Source of the DNA: Promethearchaeota archaeon
GTDB taxonomy: Archaea; Asgardarchaeota; Lokiarchaeia; Sigynarchaeales; SOKP01
DNA: 33,805 bases
Direction of reading: 5' to 3'
NCBI GenBank assembly: GCA_016839635.1
Contig: JAEOTV010000092.1
Span: forward strand, 1-33,805
Position numbers and translations under genes: made by a program. Shown here piece after piece: positions 16,723 through 24,493 of the stretch (position 1 is its first letter; each line of letters opens with the position of its first letter). The notes under the pieces are model-generated. The model worked only from the letters and a program-made list of their open reading frames with translations. It did not search any database and was not told where the DNA came from.

Positions 16723-16965
16723 ATGACTGAAGATGATGAATATAAGGTTGAATATACTACAGTTTCAATTCCAAAGCCATTAGCAGAGAAAGTCAAGGAA
16801 AGAATGAAAGGAACTGGTTTCGCTTCAGTAAGTGCATATGTAACTTACGTTTTAAGACAGGTACTTTCTTCAATAGAGCAAGAAGAGAGAGAAAAACAAG
16901 CATTTAGTAAAGAAGATGAAGAAAAAGTTAAACAACGCCTTAGAGATTTAGGATATATAGATTAA
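16723..16965 (+). CDS. Ribbon-helix-helix (CopG-like) regulator heading the PAPS operon
   Basis: This small protein of 80 residues has a beta strand YTTVSIPKPL (11-20), helix one AEKVKERMKG, the GFASVSAYV turn (32-40) and helix two TYVLRQVLSS. This is the classic RHH dimer fold, with strand residues that would enter the DNA major groove. A charged coiled tail follows, ending QRLRDLGYID. It is the first gene of an operon with ATP sulfurylase, which starts 19 bases downstream. A 26-base perfect palindrome lies immediately upstream. Inference: it represses or tunes its own operon according to sulfur or glycan demand. No effector domain is visible, so it may respond through the tail or a partner. 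Confidence 0.88.
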   Translation: MTEDDEYKVEYTTVSIPKPLAEKVKERMKGTGFASVSAYVTYVLRQVLSSIEQEEREKQAFSKEDEEKVKQRLRDLGYID

Positions 16966-16984
16966 ATATAAAAAAGGAATTAAA

Positions 16985-18133
16985 ATGATTCAACCACATG
17001 GTGGGACTTTAATTAATAAGGAATTACCAAAATTCGAAAAAGAGCGAATTTTAGGTGAAATTAACGAATTTGAGAAAATTACATTACGTCCTGAAACGAT
17101 TAAAGTCGTTAAAAATATATGTTTTGGGGTTTTTAGCCCTTTAGAAGGATTTATGAATGAAAATAACTATAGATTTGTTTTAGAGCACATGTATTTAGAA
17201 AATAATGTCGCATGGCCTTTTCCAATTACTTTGGATGTATATGCAGAGGAACTAAAGAATCTTAAAATAGATGATGATTTAATTTTGACAGATATAACCA
17301 AAACACCTATAGCACTTATGAAAGTAGAAGATATATACGATTATGATAAAAAAGAATATGCTAAGAAAACTTATGGAACATTAGATCGAAATCATCCTGG
17401 AGTAGAGAGTATTATTAATTATAAAGAGAAATTAATTGGAGGAGAAATTTTTTTAATAAATGAACCAAAAACAACATTTCCTGATTTGGATCTCAAACCA
17501 ATAGAAACTCGAGTGTTATTTAAAGAAAAAAAATGGGACAGGGTTGTAGCTTTTCAGACTAGGAATCCTCCTCATCTGGGTCATGAATATATCCAAAAAG
17601 CAGGATTAACATACGTGGATGGTTTATTCATTAATCCAGTAATTGGAAAGAAAAAGATAGGTGATTTTTTAGACGAAGTTATAATAAAGAGCTATCAAGT
17701 ATTAATAAAAGAATACTATCCTAAAGACAGAGTTGTATTAAGTACTTTTGAAACTGAAATGAGATATGCAGGACCAAAAGAAGCAATTTTTCATGCAATA
17801 GCAAGGAAAAACTTTGGTTGTGATCATATTATTATTGGTCGTGATCACGCTGGAGTAGGTAATTATTATGGCCCTTATGAAGCTCATGAAATTTTTAATC
17901 ATTTTCCTGACTTAGGTATAGAACCAATTAAATTCAGGTCGTTTTCAAAATGTAGTAAATGTGATTCTGTTGTAAACGACAAAATTTGTCCTCATCCACC
18001 AGAAATGCAAAATTTCTTTGCTGGAAGAGACATAAGAGCTGCACTTCAGTCAGGAAAACCTCCTGATCCAGAAGTGATGCGTCCTGAAGTCGCCAATGTG
18101 ATTTTACAATACAAAAATCCTTTTGTATCTTAA
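16985..18133 (+). CDS. sat: Sulfate adenylyltransferase (ATP sulfurylase)
   Basis: This enzyme of 382 residues makes APS from ATP and sulfate. FQTRNPPHLGHE (190-201) carries the ATP-binding QxRNPxHxxHE motif, GRDHAGVG (285-292) is the second nucleotide-binding motif, and FAGRDIRAAL (345-354) closes the active site. CSKC (323-326) with C335-PH is the zinc site of archaeal and many bacterial single-chain ATP sulfurylases. Length is normal for the family. An AAGGA Shine-Dalgarno (16974-16978) lies six bases before the ATG. It is the second gene of the RHH-sat-phosphodiesterase-cysC operon. No APS or PAPS reductase is found in the window, so the product probably goes to PAPS for sulfation. Confidence 0.96.
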   Translation: MIQPHGGTLINKELPKFEKERILGEINEFEKITLRPETIKVVKNICFGVFSPLEGFMNENNYRFVLEHMYLENNVAWPFPITLDVYAEELKNLKIDDDLILTDITKTPIALMKVEDIYDYDKKEYAKKTYGTLDRNHPGVESIINYKEKLIGGEIFLINEPKTTFPDLDLKPIETRVLFKEKKWDRVVAFQTRNPPHLGHEYIQKAGLTYVDGLFINPVIGKKKIGDFLDEVIIKSYQVLIKEYYPKDRVVLSTFETEMRYAGPKEAIFHAIARKNFGCDHIIIGRDHAGVGNYYGPYEAHEIFNHFPDLGIEPIKFRSFSKCSKCDSVVNDKICPHPPEMQNFFAGRDIRAALQSGKPPDPEVMRPEVANVILQYKNPFVS

Positions 18134-18174
18134 TTTATATTACGTTACTAAAAAAATACAAAACCTAATAGACA

Positions 18175-19563
18175 ATGAATAACAATACAAAAAAATTAGT
18201 GATTATAGGATTAGATTGTGCCACACCAAAGACATTATTTGAAGATTTTTTAGATTCCTGCCCTAATATAAAAAAAATGTTAGAGATTGGAGCATATGGA
18301 AAATTAAGATCATGTAATCCTCCTATTACTGTTCCTGCATGGATGGTAATGTCTACTGGTAAGAAAGCTGGGACTTTAGGATTGTATGGGTTTAGACATA
18401 GAAAAAAAAATTCATATGATGATTTTTGGATTGCTACATCATATAAAATAAAAGAACCAAAAGTATGGGATATAATAGCAGATAAAGGATTAAAATCCTG
18501 TATTTTAGGAATTCCTCCAACTTATCCTGTGCAACCAATAAACGGTAATCTTGTTTCTGGTTTTATTACACCAGATATAAACTCAAATTATACTTACCCT
18601 CCTGAATTGAAAGATGAAATTAGAAAAAATGTGGGGAAATATATTTTGGATGCTAATTTTAGAGTAGGAGATAAGGAAATCTTATTGAAAGAAATTTATG
18701 AAATGACAAAGATCCAATTTAAAACAGTCAAATATCTAATGCAAAATAAAGAATGGGATTACTTTAAATTTGTAATTATAGGTTTGGATCGATTTCACCA
18801 TGCTTTTTGGAAATACTATGATAAGGATCACAAAAAGTATGAGCGGGGTAATAAATTTGAAGAGGAAATGAGAAAATATTATCATTTTTTAGATCAAGAA
18901 GTTGGAGAAATTTTAGATTTAGTTGATAATGATACAATATTAATGATTGTATCTGATCATGGTGCTAAAGCAATGAAGGGTTTAGTATGTGTTAATATGG
19001 CTCTTGAAAGTTTAGGATTAATAAAATTTAAATCTAAACCAAAACCAGGAACAAGATTAATAGATGCTAATGTTGATTGGGAAAATACTTATGCTTGGGG
19101 TTGGGGTGGATATTATGCAAGAATATTTCTTAATGTTAAAGGTAGAGAACCTTATGGGATAATAAACCCGAAAAATTATGAAAAAATGAGAGATGAAATC
19201 ATAGAAAAAATAAAATCTATTAAAGATGCTAATGGTAATCCAATGAACACTATTGTTTATAGACCTGAGGATTTATATGAAGTTATTAAGGAGGATGCCC
19301 CAGATCTTATGGTCTATTTTGATGATCTAAATTGGAGATCTGCCGGAACGGTTGGGTATGATTCAATGTATTTAGATGAAAATGACACAGGACCAGATGA
19401 TGCTGTTCATGATTGGTATGGTGTTTACATTATATACGACCCTAAGAAAAAGATAGGGAAAAATTTAGGAACCAAAAGCATACTTGATATTGCTCCAACT
19501 TCTCTTAAAATTTTAGGAGTTGCTATTCCTAAAGACCTGGAAGGTAATATCATAAATTTATAA
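18175..19563 (+). CDS. Type I phosphodiesterase/nucleotide pyrophosphatase family protein
   Basis: The protein has 462 residues and belongs to the alkaline phosphatase superfamily (PF01663). VIIGLDCAT (9-17, metal Asp14) is followed by NPPITVPAWMVMSTG (48-62), where Thr52 is the nucleophile. GLDRFHHAFW (203-212) and IVSDHGAKAM (258-267) provide the remaining metal ligands. This motif set is that of phosphodiesterases that split nucleotide pyrophosphate or phosphodiester bonds. It sits between sat and cysC (42 and 17 bases apart), so a job linked to APS/PAPS turnover, or to the PAP by-product of sulfation, is plausible but unproven. It might equally act on a phosphorylated glycan. No signal peptide; predicted cytoplasmic. 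Confidence 0.92.
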   Translation: MNNNTKKLVIIGLDCATPKTLFEDFLDSCPNIKKMLEIGAYGKLRSCNPPITVPAWMVMSTGKKAGTLGLYGFRHRKKNSYDDFWIATSYKIKEPKVWDIIADKGLKSCILGIPPTYPVQPINGNLVSGFITPDINSNYTYPPELKDEIRKNVGKYILDANFRVGDKEILLKEIYEMTKIQFKTVKYLMQNKEWDYFKFVIIGLDRFHHAFWKYYDKDHKKYERGNKFEEEMRKYYHFLDQEVGEILDLVDNDTILMIVSDHGAKAMKGLVCVNMALESLGLIKFKSKPKPGTRLIDANVDWENTYAWGWGGYYARIFLNVKGREPYGIINPKNYEKMRDEIIEKIKSIKDANGNPMNTIVYRPEDLYEVIKEDAPDLMVYFDDLNWRSAGTVGYDSMYLDENDTGPDDAVHDWYGVYIIYDPKKKIGKNLGTKSILDIAPTSLKILGVAIPKDLEGNIINL

Positions 19564-19580
19564 AATGAAGGGAAAAGATA

Positions 19581-20114
19581 ATGGAACATAAAGGATTTAC
19601 GTTATGGTTTACAGGACTACCCTGTTCGGGAAAAACGGTACTAGCTAATGTTGTTGCTGAAGATTTAAAAGCAAAAGGGATGAAAGTAGAAAGACTTGAT
19701 GGTGACATTGTTAGAAAGAGTTTAACAAAAGACTTGGGATTTTCTGAAGAAGATCGAAATATGAACATTGAAAGAGTCACATTTGTTGCTAAACTTTTAA
19801 CACGTAATGGAGTTGTTGTTCTCGCTTCATTTGTATCACCATATAATAAAATTAGAGCTTATTCTCGTCAAGAGATTGGAGAATACATTCTTGTTTATGT
19901 AAAATGTTCTCTTGAAGAATGCGAGAAAAGAGATGTAAAAGGAATGTATGCAAAAGCTAGAGCTGGTGAAATCAAAGATTTTACGGGAATTGATCATCCT
20001 TTTGAAGAACCCATTGATGCCGATGTTATAGTTGAAACAGATCAACAAACCATAGAGAAGAGTAAAAAATTGATTTTAAAATTTTTATCTAAGCAAGGTT
20101 ATCTACAAAATTAA
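19581..20114 (+). CDS. cysC: Adenylylsulfate kinase (APS kinase)
   Basis: This 177-residue APS kinase makes PAPS from APS and ATP. The Walker A is GLPCSGKT (12-19), with RLDGDIVRKSL (38-48) after it and GFSEEDRNMNIERV (53-66), a near-exact APS kinase signature. LASFVSPYNKIR (83-94) holds the conserved Ser-Pro. The lid region KARAGEIKDFTGIDHPFE matches the family. Length is normal. An AAGGGA SD lies seven bases before the ATG. It is last in the RHH-sat-phosphodiesterase-cysC operon and is followed by a hairpin and T-tract. With the adjacent sulfotransferase it defines a sulfation pathway. Confidence 0.96.
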   Translation: MEHKGFTLWFTGLPCSGKTVLANVVAEDLKAKGMKVERLDGDIVRKSLTKDLGFSEEDRNMNIERVTFVAKLLTRNGVVVLASFVSPYNKIRAYSRQEIGEYILVYVKCSLEECEKRDVKGMYAKARAGEIKDFTGIDHPFEEPIDADVIVETDQQTIEKSKKLILKFLSKQGYLQN

Positions 20115-20185
20115 GAAGATATCTCTTCTAAAACTTAAGATATATTTGAAATTGTTAAATTATTATTTTGTTTTTTTTTTATTTA
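20114..20185 (+). terminator. Terminator of the PAPS operon
   Basis: A small hairpin with a perfect six-base stem (AGAAGA/TCTTCT, loop TATC, 20114-20129) follows the cysC stop. A run of ten T (20171-20180) within TTTTG-T10-ATTTAAT lies further down. Archaeal RNA polymerase terminates in such T-tracts without needing the hairpin. Confidence 0.65.
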
Positions 20186-20318
20186 ATAAAATAGCATTTC
20201 TAACCAGATTTTTGTATTTGGGTGGTATGTTATCAGTTATAATTCCTAGAATAGATAATTACGGATTTAATTAAATAATGTTTAAGAAATTTAAAATATT
20301 AGTATCAATTGATTTACT

Positions 20319-21617
20319 GTGTTTCTTAAAAAAGTAATTATCAAGGCTCAACTAATATTAATGGATCTAAGTGATGATTTTCCTATAATTGGTAAACCAC
20401 TTCTAGTTGGATGGGGCCTTTTACATAGATTAAATTATATATTCATTAGAAGAATCAAGGAACTAAGGGGAAATTTAAGATATAATGCCTTAAAAATCGA
20501 TTCGGATAAATTAAATTGGGTAAATAATGATAAATTAAATTATATTTTAGATAGAAAAATAAAGAATTTACATAAATTTCCTACTATTTTAGGTGGTAAT
20601 TGGGATAAATATAAGAAACAATTAATAGAATTAGAAATTTATAAAGCATTTAAACAAAAATATATAAATGGTGAGAGTTGGGAAAAAACTAATTACTATA
20701 ATAAAGTTTTGACAGAACTCTCAAAGGGCTTGATAACATCTAGCTACAAAAATAAGGAAGAATTCGATCACTACCTTAAAAAATTAGATTATATATATGA
20801 GCGTTTAAAAAAAGTTGATAAAGAAGACAATTCAAATATTAATCAATGGATTGAAATATTAGAGGATTCTCCATTTCTTAAAGAAATAATTGTTAATATT
20901 GGTCGAGATGGGGAACTTTTATTAGTAAAAGGAGAAAACTTATTATTATTAACTAAAGTACTAAATTTTCAACAAATTCCTATCAGAATTAAAACCAGAC
21001 ATAAAAAGTGGATAAAATTTAAGAAAGATTTACAATATTTTTCAAGGAGAGGTCATCTTTATCAACAAATCGATCATCCAGATTTACAAGATTTTCATTT
21101 TAAGTATGATGATATGAGATTTAATATGATAAAGAAAGAAATGTCCATCTCTCATGGATCATTGCTAGATATTGGAGCCAATTTGGGTTATTTTTGTCAT
21201 AAATTTGAGGAAGAAGGTTTTGATTGCTATGCTGTAGAGATTAATCCAATATATAATTATTTTTTAAAAAAAATAAAAAAAGCAGAATCCAAGAATTTTA
21301 AAATAATTTCTGATTCAATCTTTAGTTACAATAAAAATACTGATTTAATTTTTGAAGTTGGACTAGCCTTAAATGTTTTCCATAATTTAATAATACGAAA
21401 AAAAACATTTTTAAAGCTAAAAAAGCTTTTAAATCGATTAAAGGTAAAAGAATTATATTTTGGGGCACATAATTATAAAAAATCTCAGAATGCAAATGTT
21501 TATAGAAATTTCTCACCAAAAGAATTTAATAATTTTATCATAGAAAATTCCTGCTTAAATAAGGCAGAATATATTGGGAAAACTCCAAATGGAAGACGTT
21601 TATTTAAACTCACATAA
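20319..21617 (+). CDS. Unknown GDWD/ParB-like-fold protein fused to a methyltransferase
   Basis: The protein has 432 residues from GTG; an ATG at 20361 is the alternative start. Residues about 60-255 are homologous to the protein at 27156-28037: GGNWDKYKK (92-100), YKAFKQKYINGESWEKTNYY (108-127), IGRDGELLLVKGENLLLLTK (194-213), RHKKW (227-231) and HPDL (253-256). The IGRDGELLLVKG segment resembles the start of the ParB/sulfiredoxin-like fold (G-x-H/N-R-L), but the Arg of that motif is Leu here. From about 280 there is a SAM methyltransferase: LLDIGANLGYF (282-292) with VEINP as the acidic strand. The function of the N-terminal domain is not known. It lies tail to tail with the heptose operon. 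Confidence 0.82.
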   Translation: MFLKKVIIKAQLILMDLSDDFPIIGKPLLVGWGLLHRLNYIFIRRIKELRGNLRYNALKIDSDKLNWVNNDKLNYILDRKIKNLHKFPTILGGNWDKYKKQLIELEIYKAFKQKYINGESWEKTNYYNKVLTELSKGLITSSYKNKEEFDHYLKKLDYIYERLKKVDKEDNSNINQWIEILEDSPFLKEIIVNIGRDGELLLVKGENLLLLTKVLNFQQIPIRIKTRHKKWIKFKKDLQYFSRRGHLYQQIDHPDLQDFHFKYDDMRFNMIKKEMSISHGSLLDIGANLGYFCHKFEEEGFDCYAVEINPIYNYFLKKIKKAESKNFKIISDSIFSYNKNTDLIFEVGLALNVFHNLIIRKKTFLKLKKLLNRLKVKELYFGAHNYKKSQNANVYRNFSPKEFNNFIIENSCLNKAEYIGKTPNGRRLFKLT

Positions 21618-21672
21618 ATTGATGTTTCCAAATTAACTAAAAAGGGAATACCAATTATACAAAAGAGTATTT

Positions 21673-22605
21673 TTATTTAATCTTAAGCAAATCTTGAATA
21701 TAATCTGTAATTTTTTTCACATTTAAACCATAAAAACTTAATAACTTTTCTTTCTTTCCTGATTGACCAAAGGAGTTTTTAATTCCAATAAATCTCAACT
21801 TAATAGGATGATTTTCAGAGATTAATCTGGCTAATATACTTCCAAATCCACAATAAATATTATGTTCTTCAATAATTATAACATATTTCATATCTTTAAT
21901 TTCATTAATTAAAGCATTTGACTTAATAGGCTTAATACTTGGAAAATTTATTACTTTTATTGAAATTTTTAACTTCTCTTCTAATTTAATGGCAGAATTG
22001 ATTGCTAAAATAGTTCCCAAACCCGTTCCAATCAAACAAATGTCATTCCCATCTTTTAATACGTCTGGTAACCCAATTTTAAAATGGTAATTCTGGTTGT
22101 GAATTTTAGGAAAAGAGTCTCTTGATAATCTAATATAAAATGGGCCATTTGTATTTAAGGCATGTTTTAGTATTTGTTTTAGTTCCAAATTATCTGACGG
22201 GATTAATACATTCAAGTTTGGTAGTGATGACATTAGACTTAAATCTTCTAATGCATTATGAGTACTTCCATCTTCTCCTACAAATCCTCCATGAGTTGTT
22301 ATTATTTTTATATTTAAATTATCAATACAAGCAAATCTTATGAATTCCCATGCTCTACCTGTAGTAAATATTGAAAATCCACTTACTATTGGAATCTTTC
22401 CTGAAATTGCTAACCCTAAAGCCACACCCATCATATTTTGCTCAGCAATACCCATATTAAAAAAACGATCTGGAAAAACTTTAGCAAATTTGAATGTTCT
22501 TGTAGAAGATGATAAATCTGCATCTAAAACAACAATATTATTATCCTTTTTTCCTATTTCAACAAGAAAATCTCCAAATATATCTCTAAGATTTGGTTCT
22601 ACCAT
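21673..22605 (-). CDS. Transketolase, C-terminal subunit
   Basis: This 310-residue protein covers the pyrimidine-binding and C-terminal domains of transketolase. The activating glutamate that protonates thiamine pyrophosphate is in GIAEQNMMG (52-60, Glu55). GGFVGEDGSTHNALEDLSLM supplies active-site His residues, and IRLSR is a sugar-phosphate-binding stretch. It needs the N-terminal subunit encoded just upstream. The start is four bases after the upstream stop and has an SD AGGGTGAT inside the upstream gene, so translation is coupled. Split transketolases are usual in archaea and some bacteria. It ends the heptose operon. In context it would help make erythrose 4-phosphate and xylulose 5-phosphate for sedoheptulose 7-phosphate. 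Confidence 0.95.
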   Translation of the reverse strand: MVEPNLRDIFGDFLVEIGKKDNNIVVLDADLSSSTRTFKFAKVFPDRFFNMGIAEQNMMGVALGLAISGKIPIVSGFSIFTTGRAWEFIRFACIDNLNIKIITTHGGFVGEDGSTHNALEDLSLMSSLPNLNVLIPSDNLELKQILKHALNTNGPFYIRLSRDSFPKIHNQNYHFKIGLPDVLKDGNDICLIGTGLGTILAINSAIKLEEKLKISIKVINFPSIKPIKSNALINEIKDMKYVIIIEEHNIYCGFGSILARLISENHPIKLRFIGIKNSFGQSGKKEKLLSFYGLNVKKITDYIQDLLKIK

Positions 22606-22609
22606 TCAA

Positions 22610-23464
22610 TTAATCACCCTTTATTATCTTGGTTTTGATATCTTCAAGTTCCATAAGAGCGATATTATATTCCTCTTCATTTGGTGCTCGTCCATGGTAT
22701 TTTTTTGTATGTTGCATAAAGGATACGTCAGATCCTTTAATTAAATAAGAGATAATTATTTTAGGTTTACCAATTATTGATTTTAATCTTTCAAAACTTT
22801 GTAACATCCCAATTAGATTTGATCCATCAATCTCAATAACATTCCATCCAAAAGCTTTCCATTTATCTGCTAATGGTTCTAAAGCCATTATTTCCTCTGT
22901 GGAACCATCACTCTGTATCCCATTACGATCTACAATTGCTATTAAATTATCTAATTTATAATGACTAGCAGACATAGCTGCTTCCCATATAGCCCCTTCA
23001 TTTAATTCTCCATCACCTAACAATACAAAAACTTTTTTTTTGGAATTATTTAATTTAGCTGCTAAAGCACAACCAACTCCAATTGATAATCCCATACCCA
23101 ACGATCCCGTAGATATTTCTATTCCTAAATCAGGGTTTTTTATTGGATGACCTTGTAATTTTGAACCAAATTCCCTTAAAGTGAAGAGTTCCTCTCTTTT
23201 TATAAAACCAAATTTAGATAACACAGCATATAAAGCAGGAGCGGCATGTCCTTTACTTAAAATAAATATATCTCTTTCTTCCCAAGTAGGGTTTTCATGA
23301 TTTATTCTCATAATATGTTTATACAAGAGATAAATTATATTAACACACGATAGTGAACCCCCAGGATGTCCTGAATGGGCTTTATAGATCATAGTTAAAA
23401 TATCTTTTTTGATTTCCAGAATATCAATAAGAATTTTCTTTTCTTCAACTTTAGATAATTCCAT
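22610..23464 (-). CDS. Transketolase, N-terminal subunit
   Basis: This 284-residue thiamine-pyrophosphate domain has SGHPGGSLS (31-39), KGHAAPALYA (71-80), STGSLGMGLSIGVG (118-131) and GDGELNEG (150-157), with the metal ligand Asn181 in DRNGIQ (179-184). These are complete transketolase motifs. It pairs with the C-terminal subunit downstream to form one active enzyme that moves a two-carbon ketol unit between sugar phosphates. It sits 21 bases after the degenerate PfkB gene on the same strand. A full-size pair embedded among gmh genes suggests a dedicated supply of sedoheptulose 7-phosphate, although it may also serve the whole cell's pentose metabolism. Confidence 0.95.
   Translation of the reverse strand: MELSKVEEKKILIDILEIKKDILTMIYKAHSGHPGGSLSCVNIIYLLYKHIMRINHENPTWEERDIFILSKGHAAPALYAVLSKFGFIKREELFTLREFGSKLQGHPIKNPDLGIEISTGSLGMGLSIGVGCALAAKLNNSKKKVFVLLGDGELNEGAIWEAAMSASHYKLDNLIAIVDRNGIQSDGSTEEIMALEPLADKWKAFGWNVIEIDGSNLIGMLQSFERLKSIIGKPKIIISYLIKGSDVSFMQHTKKYHGRAPNEEEYNIALMELEDIKTKIIKGD
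22613..22620 (-). promoter_or_regulatory. Shine-Dalgarno for the transketolase C subunit inside the N-subunit gene
   Basis: Read on the minus strand, AGGGTGAT lies within the last codons of the N-subunit gene, seven bases before the ATG of the C subunit. It matches the extended anti-SD well and would couple translation of the two subunits. Confidence 0.6.
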
Positions 23465-23485
23465 TCTAATACTTTATTTAATAAA

Positions 23486-24484
23486 TTATGTTTTATTCAT
23501 TTCAGTTTTTATATATTTATAAAGCTTCTCAACATTATAGAATTCAACTGGTGGGAGTGTTGAGGTAAGCGCAGCAGCAAATAACGCAATTTTTACTCCA
23601 TCTAAAACAGGTATTCCCGAAGCATACGATAATCCTAATGCAGCCATAATAACACTACCGACAGCTACATAACTTCTAACTGGTTGCTGCAAAATTGGAC
23701 TGATTATTTCAACTTTTTCATTTTCTCGAGTAAAGAAGAAAGTATCTAATTCTAAATAATTCAATAGAACATTTTTACATTTAGTAGAGTTCAATATTTT
23801 TTTTCCAACAATATTAACACTTGTTTCATTACAACAATCTATTGAAAACATATTTAATGCTTTCTGAAGATTAATTTTAAGTAAATCTACCTTTTCATAG
23901 ATATAATAATTGTTTTCAGTAGGACGAACGATTATAGGTATATTTTCATAGTTTTCTTTTAAATTTTGCAGTAAATTCTGAATAAATAAGTCCTCAAAGA
24001 TTCCTTTTAAACCATAATCTAAAATTATTATTGCTTCAATTTCTTTAGACTTATTTGTTATTAGATCTTTAAACTTTTGTTTTATAGAATGAGATATTTC
24101 ACCATTATAATTTGTTTCTAGACGCAAAAGATGTTGATTCATTGCTTTAATTCGAGTTATTTGAGGCGTATTTATATTTTCATCTACAAGAATACCAGAA
24201 GAGTCAACATTCAATTCTTTAATCTTTTTCAAATAAAAATTCCCCTCAAAATCATTACCAATAATAGTACATACTTCAGGAATTCCTCCTAAAGATTTTA
24301 TATATTGAAGAACTAATCCAGTTGCTCCAATATAAAAACTGCTATTTTCTATTGTTACATTAGGGACAGGTGCATCAGGGGAAATTCGATCTGTATATCC
24401 AAAAATATATTTATCTATTAAAGCATCTCCAATAACTAGTACTTTCTTACTATTCCATTTGGAAATTCCATCAATAAGAGCCAT
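23486..24484 (-). CDS. PfkB-family heptose kinase-like protein (HldE1 type) with a degenerate active site
   Basis: This 332-residue protein aligns with the kinase half of HldE: VLVIGDALIDKYIFG (15-29), RISPDAPVP (33-41), IKAMNQHLLRLE (112-123) and ILDYGLKG (154-161). The family's key sites are altered. The GGAANVA substrate loop reads IGATGLV (52-58), the DPK stretch reads RPT (187-189), TPN reads KIN (203-205), and the GAGD catalytic loop reads VAVGS (273-277), so no Asp remains at the catalytic-base position. The frame is intact and the fold-defining segments are preserved, so it is probably a maintained pseudokinase or an enzyme with changed chemistry, not a decaying gene. It lies nine bases after transaldolase in the heptose operon. 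There is no nucleotidyltransferase half. Confidence 0.85.
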   Translation of the reverse strand: MALIDGISKWNSKKVLVIGDALIDKYIFGYTDRISPDAPVPNVTIENSSFYIGATGLVLQYIKSLGGIPEVCTIIGNDFEGNFYLKKIKELNVDSSGILVDENINTPQITRIKAMNQHLLRLETNYNGEISHSIKQKFKDLITNKSKEIEAIIILDYGLKGIFEDLFIQNLLQNLKENYENIPIIVRPTENNYYIYEKVDLLKINLQKALNMFSIDCCNETSVNIVGKKILNSTKCKNVLLNYLELDTFFFTRENEKVEIISPILQQPVRSYVAVGSVIMAALGLSYASGIPVLDGVKIALFAAALTSTLPPVEFYNVEKLYKYIKTEMNKT

Positions 24485-24493
24485 TATATTAGA

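Noticed and set aside
20227..20274. Short frame MLSVIIPRIDNYGFN resembling the start of a GT2 glycosyltransferase
   Set aside because: Only 15 codons, with no continuation in any frame and no SD; the likeness to the MxSVIIPxYN opening is partial and may be chance. The 204-base gap 20115-20318 otherwise holds only the cysC terminator and spacer.
22340..22744. 134-codon plus-strand open frame across the transketolase subunit junction
   Set aside because: It runs antisense through two conserved genes and their SD, with a composition expected of a mirror frame.
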